Source: Corallococcus macrosporus DSM 14697 (lineage in GTDB: Bacteria > Myxococcota > Myxococcia > Myxococcales > Myxococcaceae). Taken from it: DNA of 64,000 nucleotides. The stretch covers positions 1,094,501 to 1,158,500 of the forward strand of contig NZ_CP022203.1 of NCBI RefSeq assembly GCF_002305895.1, given 5' to 3'. Below are positions 56,981 to 64,000 of this stretch, piece after piece (within the stretch, counting starts at the first letter, position 1; every line of letters starts with the position of its first letter). The notes under the pieces are model-generated. The model worked only from the letters and a program-made list of their open reading frames with translations. It had not been told where the DNA came from and made no database searches. A program made the translations under genes and the position numbers.

Positions 56981-58405
56981 CTACTTGCCCCACTCCGTGT
57001 GGACGAAGCCCGCCTCGGGCCGGTCCTTGCGCTGATACGTGTGCGCGCCAAAGGCGTCACGCTGCGCCTGGGTGAGGTTCTGCGGCAGCTCCGCGGTGCG
57101 GTAGCTGTCCAGGTACGCCAGCGAGGCGCTGAACACCGGCACGGGGATGCCCACGCGCGTGGCCACGCCCACCACCTGCCGCCACGCGGGCGCCATGCGC
57201 TCCAGCACGGGGGCGAAGGCGTCGGACACGACCAGGTTGGGCAGCGCCGGCTGCTGCTGGAAGGCCTCGCGCAGCGGCGTGAGCAGCTTCGCGCGGATGA
57301 TGCAGCCCCCCCGCCAGATGCGCGCCAGCTCCGCCAGGTGGATGTTCCACTGATACTCCTGGGACGCCGCCTGGATGAGCCGCATGCCCTGCGCGTACGT
57401 CACCACGCGCGCCGCGTAGAGCGCGTCATGCGTCCAGGCCGCGAGCTGCGCCTGCTCGTCCTTGCTGAGCTGCACCGCCGGGCCCTTCAGCTTCGGCGCG
57501 GCGGCCACGCGTTCATCCTTCATGGACGACAGGATGCGCGCGTCCAGCGACGCGGCGATGGAGGGAATCGGGACGGCCAGGTCCAACGCCACCTGCACCG
57601 TCCACTTGCCCGTGCCCTTCTGGCCCGCCTTGTCCAACACCAGGTCCACCAGCGGCCGGCCCGTCTCCGGATCCTTCTGCCGCAGCACCTTGATGGTCGT
57701 CTCAAGCAGGAACGAGCCGGCGATGCCGTGGTCCCACTGGGACAGCAGGTCCGCCAGCGCGTCCGCCTCCAGCCCGAGCCCGCGGCGCAGCACGTCGTAC
57801 GTCTCCGCGAGGAGCTGCATGTCCGCGTACTCGATGCCGTTGTGCACCATCTTCACGAAGTGCCCGGCGCCGTCCTGCCCCACGTAGGTGACGCAGGGGC
57901 CCAGGTCCGTCGTCGCCGCGATGGCCTCGAACACCGGCCGCACCAGCTCGTACGCCGCGGGGGCGCCGCCTGGCATGATGGAGGGGCCGTTGCGCGCGCC
58001 CTCCTCACCGCCGGACACACCGACGCCCAGGAAGTGGATGCCCCTGGCCTTGCACTGCTCCTCGCGGCGGCGCGTGTCCAGGAACCACGAGTTGCCGGCG
58101 TCCATGATGACGTCGCCTTCGGCCAGCAGCGGCAGCAGGCGCTCCACCATGGAGTCCACCGCCGCGCCCGCCGTCACCATCAGCAGCACCCGGCGCGGAC
58201 GCTCCAGTCGCTGGACGAAGGCCTCCAGCGACGGCGTGCCCCAGATTTCGGGGTGGCCGTGCTTGCGGTGCATCTCGTCGATGCGCTCCGAGTGCCGGTC
58301 CCACACCGCCACCCGGAAGCCGTGGTCCGCGATGTTGAGGGCGAGGCTCGCCCCCATGACGCCCATACCCGCCACGCCAAACTGCGCGCCCGCTGCCTCA
58401 CTCAT
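56981..58405 (-). CDS. gnd: 6-phosphogluconate dehydrogenase, decarboxylating
   Basis: 474 residues, the long (E. coli-type) form. N-terminal NADP fold GVAGMGVMGASLALN; then MDAGNSWFLDT, the signature GVGVSGGEEGARNGPSIMPGG, and the active-site lysine in HFVKMVHNGIEYADMQ. It converts 6-phosphogluconate to ribulose 5-phosphate, CO2 and NADPH in the cytosol. It is the third gene of the oxidative pentose-phosphate operon; its start overlaps pgl by 8 nt. Confidence 0.97.
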   Translation of the reverse strand: MSEAAGAQFGVAGMGVMGASLALNIADHGFRVAVWDRHSERIDEMHRKHGHPEIWGTPSLEAFVQRLERPRRVLLMVTAGAAVDSMVERLLPLLAEGDVIMDAGNSWFLDTRRREEQCKARGIHFLGVGVSGGEEGARNGPSIMPGGAPAAYELVRPVFEAIAATTDLGPCVTYVGQDGAGHFVKMVHNGIEYADMQLLAETYDVLRRGLGLEADALADLLSQWDHGIAGSFLLETTIKVLRQKDPETGRPLVDLVLDKAGQKGTGKWTVQVALDLAVPIPSIAASLDARILSSMKDERVAAAPKLKGPAVQLSKDEQAQLAAWTHDALYAARVVTYAQGMRLIQAASQEYQWNIHLAELARIWRGGCIIRAKLLTPLREAFQQQPALPNLVVSDAFAPVLERMAPAWRQVVGVATRVGIPVPVFSASLAYLDSYRTAELPQNLTQAQRDAFGAHTYQRKDRPEAGFVHTEWGK

Positions 58406-59090
58406 CGTTGATTCCTCCTGGAAGGTTCGCGACAGGGAGCCCCAACATCCACTCCGAATTCGTCACCCGGGCAATGGGGAGGCGCTCATCCCCCGCCAGC
58501 GCCCGGCGCACCGTGTCCCGCTTGCCCGCCCCCGACACCAGGGTCAGCACGTGCCGCGCGGACCGCAACACCGGCAGCGTCAACGTCATCCGCCAGGGCG
58601 GCGGCTTGGGCCCCACCACCGCCAGGACGCGCTGCTCGGCCTCGTCCAGCGCGGGGTGGCCCGGGAAGAGGCTGGCCGTGTGCCCGTCCTCTCCCATGCC
58701 CAACAGCACCACATCCAGCACCGGGGGCAGCTTCGCCGCGTAGTCCCTCGCGGCGGCGTCCCGGTCCTCACGCTCGCCCTCCATCCGGAACACATGCGAG
58801 GGCGGCAGCCGCAGGGGACGCAGCAGCGTGTCCTCCACCAGCCGGTAGTTGCTGTCCGCGTGGTCGGGCGGCACGAAGCGCTCGTCCACGAAGTAGATGT
58901 CCACCCGCTCCCAGGGGAGCACCTGCGCCGCCAGCGCCCGGTACGCGGGGCCCGGCGTGCTTCCGCCGGACAAGGCCAGGCTGGCCCGAGGCCGGGTGGC
59001 GAGCGTGTCCTGGAGCGCGCGCGCCAGCCACAGCGCGGCCTCGCGGGGCAGGGACTCGGTGGGCACGACGTGCGTGCGCGGGGTGCTCAC
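58398..59090 (-). CDS. pgl: 6-phosphogluconolactonase
   Basis: 230 residues of the DevB/SOL family, with ALSGGSTPG near the start, the catalytic-region [20 protein letters not shown] (broken in family use as [13 protein letters not shown]), [15 protein letters not shown] and VTNSEW. It hydrolyses the lactone made by Zwf. The start is GTG 59090, overlapping the zwf stop as GTGA; more upstream in-frame codons lie within zwf. The lactonase fits between the dehydrogenase genes in both order and pathway. Confidence 0.93.
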   Translation of the reverse strand: MSTPRTHVVPTESLPREAALWLARALQDTLATRPRASLALSGGSTPGPAYRALAAQVLPWERVDIYFVDERFVPPDHADSNYRLVEDTLLRPLRLPPSHVFRMEGEREDRDAAARDYAAKLPPVLDVVLLGMGEDGHTASLFPGHPALDEAEQRVLAVVGPKPPPWRMTLTLPVLRSARHVLTLVSGAGKRDTVRRALAGDERLPIARVTNSEWMLGLPVANLPGGINDE

Positions 59091-60631
59091 AGGCCGGTCC
59101 ACCGGCGGCCATCCCGGGCCAGCAGCGCGGCGGCGGCATCCGGACCCGCGCTGCCCGGCTTGTAGGGGTGCGCGGGGCCGCCCTCGCCGGACTCCAGGGC
59201 CTGGAGGATGGGCGTCACGTAGGTCCACGCCTGCTCCACGCTGTCCTGCCGCGCGTAGAGCGTGGCGTTGCCGCGCATGCAGTCCAGCAGCAGGCGCTCG
59301 TAGGCCTCGGGCACGGGGCGCTGGAAGGTCTCCTGGTAGTTGAAGTCCATGGTGACGCCCGCGATGTTGACGTCCTCGCCGGGGACCTTGGACTCGAAGG
59401 AGAGGGCGATGCCTTCCTGGGGCTGGATGCGCAGCGTGAGCACGTTGGGCTGCAGCCGCTGACAGGTGGCGCCCTCACCGGAGAAGAGGCTGATGGGCAC
59501 CGACTTGAAGTGGATGGACACCTCCGTCACGCGCCGCTTCAGGTTCTTCCCCGCGCGCAGATAGAAGGGCACGCCCGCCCAGCGCCAGTTGTCGATGTTC
59601 ATCTTCATGGCGACGTAGGTCGGCGTGCGCGAGCCCTCCTTCACGCCCTTCGCCTGGAGGTAGCCCTCGTACTGGCCCACCACCACCGCCCGGGACACCT
59701 CGCGGCCCTCCAGCGGGCGCAGCGCGCGGAAGACCTTGTTCTTCTCGTCGCGGATGTCCTCGGCGCCGAAGGACACCGGGGGCTCCATGGCGCACAGCGC
59801 GAGCACCTGGAGCAGGTGGTTCTGCACCATGTCCCGGATGACGCCCGTCTCGTCGTAGAAGCCGGCGCGGCCCTCCACGGCCAGCGTCTCCGCCGCGGTG
59901 ATTTCCACGTGGTCGATGTGCTGCCGGTTCCACAGCGGCTCGAAGATGGCGTTGGCGAAGCGGAAGACGAGGATGTTCTGGACCGTCTCCTTGCCCAGGT
60001 AGTGGTCGATGCGAAATATCTGCCGCTCATCCAGCACCGAGGCCAGCTCGCGGTTGAGCGCGCGGGCGCTCTCCAGGTCGCGGCCGAAGGGCTTCTCGAT
60101 GATGAGCCGCTGCCACGGCTTCTGGTCGGCCTGCTCCTGGCGCTTCAGCAGGCCCGAGTCCGCCAGGCCATGCAGGATTTGGGGGAAGGTGGAGGCGGGC
60201 GTGGCCAGGTAATAGAACTGGTTGCCCTGCGTGCCGAGCTTCTGGGCCACCCGGTCCAGCTCCTCGCGCAGGCGCGCGAAGGACTTCGGGTCGTCATAGC
60301 CGCCGGAGATGAGCTCCAGTCGCGGGGCGAAGTCCTTCCAGATGGCCTCGTCCAGGGGCTGGGTGCGGGCGAACTTCTGGAGGGATGCCTTCACCTGCTG
60401 GCGGAAGGCCTCGGTGTCGCCCTCGGAGCGGCTGAAGGCGACGACGGCGAAGCTCTCCGGCAGCAGGTGGTCGCGGGCCAGCTCGAAGAGGGCCGGGAAC
60501 AGCTTGCGCTGGGCCAGGTCGCCGGTGGCGCCGAACAGCACCAGCGCGCACGGGTCGGGCCGCCGGGCACGAAGCAGCGGGTCTCCTTCACGGGGATGGG
60601 TCTCGATGTGCAGGCCCTGATGCGCGTCCAT
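59087..60631 (-). CDS. zwf: Glucose-6-phosphate dehydrogenase
   Basis: 514 residues. NADP loop [12 protein letters not shown], the catalytic [13 protein letters not shown] (His/Lys), and [10 protein letters not shown] are intact, as is a C-terminal FNYQETF region. It makes 6-phosphoglucono-lactone and NADPH, the first step of the oxidative pentose-phosphate pathway. The ATG at 60631 is preceded by GGAGG at good spacing, with no coding sequence between it and the FkbM gene stop. It heads the zwf-pgl-gnd operon. Confidence 0.97.
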   Translation of the reverse strand: MDAHQGLHIETHPREGDPLLRARRPDPCALVLFGATGDLAQRKLFPALFELARDHLLPESFAVVAFSRSEGDTEAFRQQVKASLQKFARTQPLDEAIWKDFAPRLELISGGYDDPKSFARLREELDRVAQKLGTQGNQFYYLATPASTFPQILHGLADSGLLKRQEQADQKPWQRLIIEKPFGRDLESARALNRELASVLDERQIFRIDHYLGKETVQNILVFRFANAIFEPLWNRQHIDHVEITAAETLAVEGRAGFYDETGVIRDMVQNHLLQVLALCAMEPPVSFGAEDIRDEKNKVFRALRPLEGREVSRAVVVGQYEGYLQAKGVKEGSRTPTYVAMKMNIDNWRWAGVPFYLRAGKNLKRRVTEVSIHFKSVPISLFSGEGATCQRLQPNVLTLRIQPQEGIALSFESKVPGEDVNIAGVTMDFNYQETFQRPVPEAYERLLLDCMRGNATLYARQDSVEQAWTYVTPILQALESGEGGPAHPYKPGSAGPDAAAALLARDGRRWTGL

Positions 60632-60759
60632 TCCGCTGCCTCCCTCCGGGTTGGGTCCGGCGGGCACCTTACGCCGTCCGCGTGGCCGCCGGGCAAGTGA
60701 GACTGCGGGCAGTGACGCCCGTCCGACGTCTGGGCCTCATGGGGACACGGCCGCGCGTC

Positions 60760-61659
60760 TCATGGCAGGCAGAGCAACTGGTAGCGCCGCGTGTCGTGCT
60801 GCTTCACCTCGCGCAGGTCCACGCGGCAGGCCTGCTCCAGGTCCTCGAAGGGCGACACCTGGCTCCACAGCCGGCGCAGGCAGTGCTGCTTCGCCTTGAA
60901 GTCGGCGGGGGCCACATAGGCGCGGAGGGTCCGGTAGTGCGTTTCCAGCACCTCGCAGACGCGGCGAGGGTCGGCCCGCGGAGCCCCACCCCGCCCCTGG
61001 ACCTCGATGGAGAGGATGGGCTTGTCCGGACCGTCGAGCGTGGCCCGCATGCCCGCGAGCACGTCCTCTTCGGCGCCCCCCACGTCGACCTTCACGAAGT
61101 CCACGCGCGGCAGGCCCTGCTGCTGGATGAACCCGTCCACGGTGACGACGGGGACGCGGGTTCCCTCCTCGCCGTCATCGGGGAGGTTCCCGTTGAGACC
61201 GGCGGGGAAGCGGATGACGCCCTCCTGTGCGCCCACCGCGGCCTGGAGGGCCTGGCAGTTGCGCAGGTGGTTGTTCCGGAGGTTGGCTTCAAGCTCCGCG
61301 AAGTTCTCCGGCGCTGGCTCGAAGCTGAAGAGCTGCCCCAGCGGGCCGATGCGGCTGCGCAGGTACAGGGACATGCCGCCGAGGTTGGCGCCGACGTCGA
61401 AGGCCACCATGCCCGGCCGCAGGTGGGGCGCGATGAGCGCCACGTCCGACAGGAAGGACTCACCCTGGAGGTACAGCAGCAGGTGCGTCGTGTCGCGGTG
61501 GGCCTTCAACGACAAGTCGTAACCGAACAGCCTGCGGTGGACCTCCAGCGGCGCGTGCCCGTTGAGCTCCAGCAGCAGCCGCGCCGTGCGGAGCTGGCCG
61601 CAGGGGACCAGGGTGTGGACGAGCCGGGCGGCTCGGAGCGCGGGGTCGATGAGACGCAT
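60760..61659 (-). CDS. FkbM-family methyltransferase
   Basis: 299 residues. The SAM-binding motif I is VAFDVGANLGGMSLYL (about 85-100), followed by FSFEPAPENFAELEANL and VDFVKVDVGGAEEDVLAG, the FkbM family pattern, with a C-terminal acceptor part. It transfers methyl groups to hydroxyls of sugars or small molecules. There is no polysaccharide or secondary-metabolite cluster in view, so the substrate is unknown. It is upstream of zwf on the same strand, separated by 128 bp. Confidence 0.88.
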   Translation of the reverse strand: MRLIDPALRAARLVHTLVPCGQLRTARLLLELNGHAPLEVHRRLFGYDLSLKAHRDTTHLLLYLQGESFLSDVALIAPHLRPGMVAFDVGANLGGMSLYLRSRIGPLGQLFSFEPAPENFAELEANLRNNHLRNCQALQAAVGAQEGVIRFPAGLNGNLPDDGEEGTRVPVVTVDGFIQQQGLPRVDFVKVDVGGAEEDVLAGMRATLDGPDKPILSIEVQGRGGAPRADPRRVCEVLETHYRTLRAYVAPADFKAKQHCLRRLWSQVSPFEDLEQACRVDLREVKQHDTRRYQLLCLP

Positions 61660-61849
61660 GGGCGCTCCGCCCTTATGGCAGCCGCGGCGCCCCGGACATG
61701 GAACGGCGGGGCCATCCGCTGAGGCCTGTCTGACGTCGCGACCTCCGGACTGGCTGGCCGCATGGGAGGGGAGCGGCTGGCTGGCGGCGGGCCGGCGTCA
61801 ACGGCTGGGCATTCCCTGGGCCGGAAGGTGGTATGCCTGGGCCCTCGCC

Positions 61850-62575
61850 ATGAAGTACGCCGTCACGCTCTGGTTCTGGGTCGTCTTCCTGCTCACCGCG
61901 CCGGTGCTGTTCACCCTGGGCGCGTTGCTGCTCGTCGTCACGTACCCGTTCGACCGGGACCGGCGGCTCCTGCACGCGTTGGTCTGCCGTTGGTGTTACG
62001 GCCTGTGGCTGCACGCATCGCCGGGCTGGCGCACGCGCATCGAGGGCCGTGAGCTCATTCCAGCCGGGCCCTGTGTGATGGTGGTCAACCATCAGTCCGC
62101 GGCGGACATCCTCGCCGTCATGGGCCTGTTCCATCCCTACAAGTTCGTGGCGAAGGCGTCGCTGTTCTCGCTGCCGCTGGTGGGGTGGATGATGACGCTG
62201 CTGGCCTACGTGCCCATCGTCCGCGGCTCGTCCACCGCGATGCACCAACTCCTGGACCCGTGCCGGCGCTGGCTGCGCCGCGGCATGCCGGTGCTCATCT
62301 TCCCGGAAGGGACGTACTCCAAGGGAGGACAGTTGCTGCCCTTCAAGCGCGGCGCCTTCCAGCTCGCGGTGGAGGAGCACGTGCCGGTGGTGCCCATCGT
62401 GGTGGAGGGCACGCCCGAGCTGCTGGACGGAGACGGCCCCTGGATGAGTCCGCGCGCCTCCATCCGCGTGCGGGTGCTCCCGGCGCTGCCGCCCGAGTCC
62501 TTCGGCCCCGACTCCCAGGCGCTGGCCGCCGAGGTCCGCGCGCTGTTTGAAAAGACGTTGGCCGCCACGGGGTGA
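61850..62575 (+). CDS. plsC: 1-acyl-sn-glycerol-3-phosphate acyltransferase
   Basis: 241 residues. One or two N-terminal membrane helices (FWVVFLLTAPVLFTLG...) precede the acyltransferase blocks: catalytic NHQSAAD (HX4D), KASLFSLPLVGW, the glycerol-phosphate-binding FPEGTYSKGG and VPIVVEGTPEL. It makes phosphatidic acid at the inner membrane. The ATG at 61850 begins right before the first helix; the ribosome site is weak, and longer in-frame starts upstream code for Arg-rich sequence without features. Confidence 0.92.
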   Translation: MKYAVTLWFWVVFLLTAPVLFTLGALLLVVTYPFDRDRRLLHALVCRWCYGLWLHASPGWRTRIEGRELIPAGPCVMVVNHQSAADILAVMGLFHPYKFVAKASLFSLPLVGWMMTLLAYVPIVRGSSTAMHQLLDPCRRWLRRGMPVLIFPEGTYSKGGQLLPFKRGAFQLAVEEHVPVVPIVVEGTPELLDGDGPWMSPRASIRVRVLPALPPESFGPDSQALAAEVRALFEKTLAATG

Positions 62576-62603
62576 TGCCGCGACTGCGCTATCGTCGCGG
62601 ACC

Positions 62604-64000
62604 ATGCGCTCGACTCTGATGTTGCTTGGGTGGCTGGGGCTGTCGTCGCCAGCCCTGGCCGCGGTGCCCACGGGCTTCGTGGAGACACCTTACACCTCGA
62701 ATACCCTCACCCAGGCGACGGGGATGGCCTGGGCCCCGGATGGCTCGGGCCGCCTGTTCATCATCCGCAAGACGGGCGAGGTGCGGGTGGTGTCGCTGAA
62801 GGACGGCGAGCCTGAAACGCAGCCGGGGAACAACACGCTGGTGACGCGGGTGTTCGCGACGGAGCTCTCCGTCCACACCCACAGCGAGTGCGGACTCATC
62901 GGCATCGCGTTCGACCCGAACTACGTGGTCAACCGCTACGTCTACTTCTTCGTCACCGTCTCCGCGTCGGAGCAGCAGATTGTCCGCTACACGGATGCGA
63001 ACGGGACGGGCACGGCGCGCACCGTCGTCGTCAATCGGCTGCCCACGCAGGGGGCGAACCATGACGGCGGCGCCATTGGCTTCGGTCCGGACGGGAAGCT
63101 GTACTGGGCCATTGGCGACCTGGGCAATGGCACGGGGGTGAACGCGGACCTGACGTCGATGGCGTCCAAGGTGAGCCGCGCGAACCTGGATGGCACACCG
63201 GCCAACGACAACCCGTTCAACGACGGCGTGGGCCCCAACAACGAGTACATCTGGGCGCGTGGCTTCCGCAATCCCTTCACCTTCACCTTCCAGCCCGCCA
63301 CGGGCCAGTTGTGGGTGAACAGCGTGGGCACCGGCTACGAGCAGGTCTTCGTCGTGCCCAGCAGGGGCCATGCCGGCTACAGCAACTACGAGAACAACCA
63401 GCCCAGCGGAAACGACTACATCACGCCTGCCGTGAAGTACCGCACCAACGGCGTCGACACCCGCAACGTCGTCCCGGGCAACGGCGCCTCGCGCAGCGCC
63501 GGAGTGGCCACCTTCGCCACCTCTGGAGACCATGGCTTCCGCAAGGGCGAGCTGCTCACGCTCAGCGGTGTGGCGGACCCGAGCTTCAATGGCCCGTTGC
63601 GGGTGGCCAGCGTGCCCTCGTCCACGACCTTCACGGTGGCGCAGCCTTCACTGCCCGACGCCACGAGCGGCGGGGGGACGGCCACGACGCAGGCGCTGGG
63701 TGGCTCCATCACCGGGGGCACCTTCTACGATGCCACCCTGTTCGACGAGACGTACCAGGACGACTTCTTCTTTGGTGACTACAACGCCGGTCAGCTCACG
63801 CGCGTCACGCTGGACGCGGACAACTCGGTGGCCACGGTGGACGCGTGGGCCACGGGCTTCAGCTCGCAGGTGGACGTGTCGGTGGGCCCGGATGGGGCGC
63901 TATACACCATTGGCGTGACGGGCGGCACCCTGCGGCGCATCACCCCCGAGGCGCCGGGCCAGAAGCTGGTGGTGTCCGGGCTGCATCCGCGCGTCGAGGA
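62604..64000 (+). CDS. Secreted PQQ-type sugar dehydrogenase (partial, runs off right edge)
   Basis: The first 465 codons are present. A signal peptide (SSPALA, cleaved about residue 19) precedes a glucose/sorbosone dehydrogenase-type beta-propeller: ATGMAWAPDG, ECGLIGIAFDPNYVVN, NHDGGAIGFGPDGKLYWAIGD, WARGFRNPFTF. Between about residues 300 and 368 a Gly/Ser/Thr-rich segment (GFRKGELLTLSG...SSTTFTVAQ) interrupts the propeller and resembles a small beta domain from tail or surface proteins. The propeller resumes with DDFFFGDYNAGQL. Oxidises sugars outside the cytoplasm with PQQ. The C-terminus, possibly carrying an anchor, is outside the window. Confidence 0.88.
   Translation, partial: MRSTLMLLGWLGLSSPALAAVPTGFVETPYTSNTLTQATGMAWAPDGSGRLFIIRKTGEVRVVSLKDGEPETQPGNNTLVTRVFATELSVHTHSECGLIGIAFDPNYVVNRYVYFFVTVSASEQQIVRYTDANGTGTARTVVVNRLPTQGANHDGGAIGFGPDGKLYWAIGDLGNGTGVNADLTSMASKVSRANLDGTPANDNPFNDGVGPNNEYIWARGFRNPFTFTFQPATGQLWVNSVGTGYEQVFVVPSRGHAGYSNYENNQPSGNDYITPAVKYRTNGVDTRNVVPGNGASRSAGVATFATSGDHGFRKGELLTLSGVADPSFNGPLRVASVPSSTTFTVAQPSLPDATSGGGTATTQALGGSITGGTFYDATLFDETYQDDFFFGDYNAGQLTRVTLDADNSVATVDAWATGFSSQVDVSVGPDGALYTIGVTGGTLRRITPEAPGQKLVVSGLHPRVE

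Overview
The window is very GC-rich and densely packed, and it looks like a piece of a fruiting delta-proteobacterium (Myxococcota, most like Myxococcus or Corallococcus). The basis is the gene content: eukaryotic-like Ser/Thr kinases fused to ATPase or TPR regions, FHA-containing sigma-54 activators, a MYXO-CTERM surface protein, a lipoprotein with NGLST repeats, and toxin and immunity families (DUF6310, DUF5953, Imm11, Imm49) that I know mainly from myxobacteria. This is inference from families, not from a database search. Layout: 1-4.4 kb is a minus-strand signalling operon (secreted protein, anchored coiled-coil protein, FHA/sigma-54 activator, Ser/Thr kinase running off the left edge) behind a well-spaced -24/-12 promoter. 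4.7-8.7 kb holds an APC permease, glutamine synthetase and an alpha/beta hydrolase. 8.7-15.6 kb is a seven-gene, translationally coupled operon for kynurenine breakdown through 3-hydroxyanthranilate and 2-aminomuconate; the next enzyme, 4-oxalocrotonate decarboxylase, lies at 18.06 kb. 15.8-20.4 kb has a truncated DUF2243 gene, an SDR, an outer-membrane barrel and an FAD/NAD(P)-binding protein. 20.7-33.1 kb is rich in regulators: two histidine kinases (one an FHA-PAS-REC hybrid coupled to an OPT transporter), an NGLST-repeat lipoprotein and two Ser/Thr kinases. 33.2-39.6 kb holds an HtrA protease, a response regulator, a glutaminyl cyclotransferase and an NtrC-type two-component pair; the response regulator and the two-component pair have nearly identical candidate sigma-54 promoters. 

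Two lower-GC islands look like kin-discrimination or contact-competition loci. 39.9-42.3 kb carries a candidate lipoprotein toxin (DUF6310) with a DUF5953 partner, and its left edge cuts into a DUF4139 gene whose last codons remain. 52.9-56.9 kb carries an AHH nuclease toxin with Imm11 immunity, a decayed second Imm11 copy, and a divergent Imm49 plus thiolase-like pair. 

Between them, 45.2-51.4 kb is the most unusual regulatory locus: a TPR-CHAT protease, a cupin/JmjC-type oxygenase, a tiny peptide gene with its own terminator and a palindromic operator, an ECF sigma factor, and an anti-sigma factor whose periplasmic TPR half is a paralogue of the CHAT protein. The right end holds the oxidative pentose-phosphate operon zwf-pgl-gnd, an FkbM methyltransferase, PlsC and a partial secreted PQQ-type sugar dehydrogenase. 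No rRNA, tRNA, CRISPR array, transposase or phage gene was recognised.
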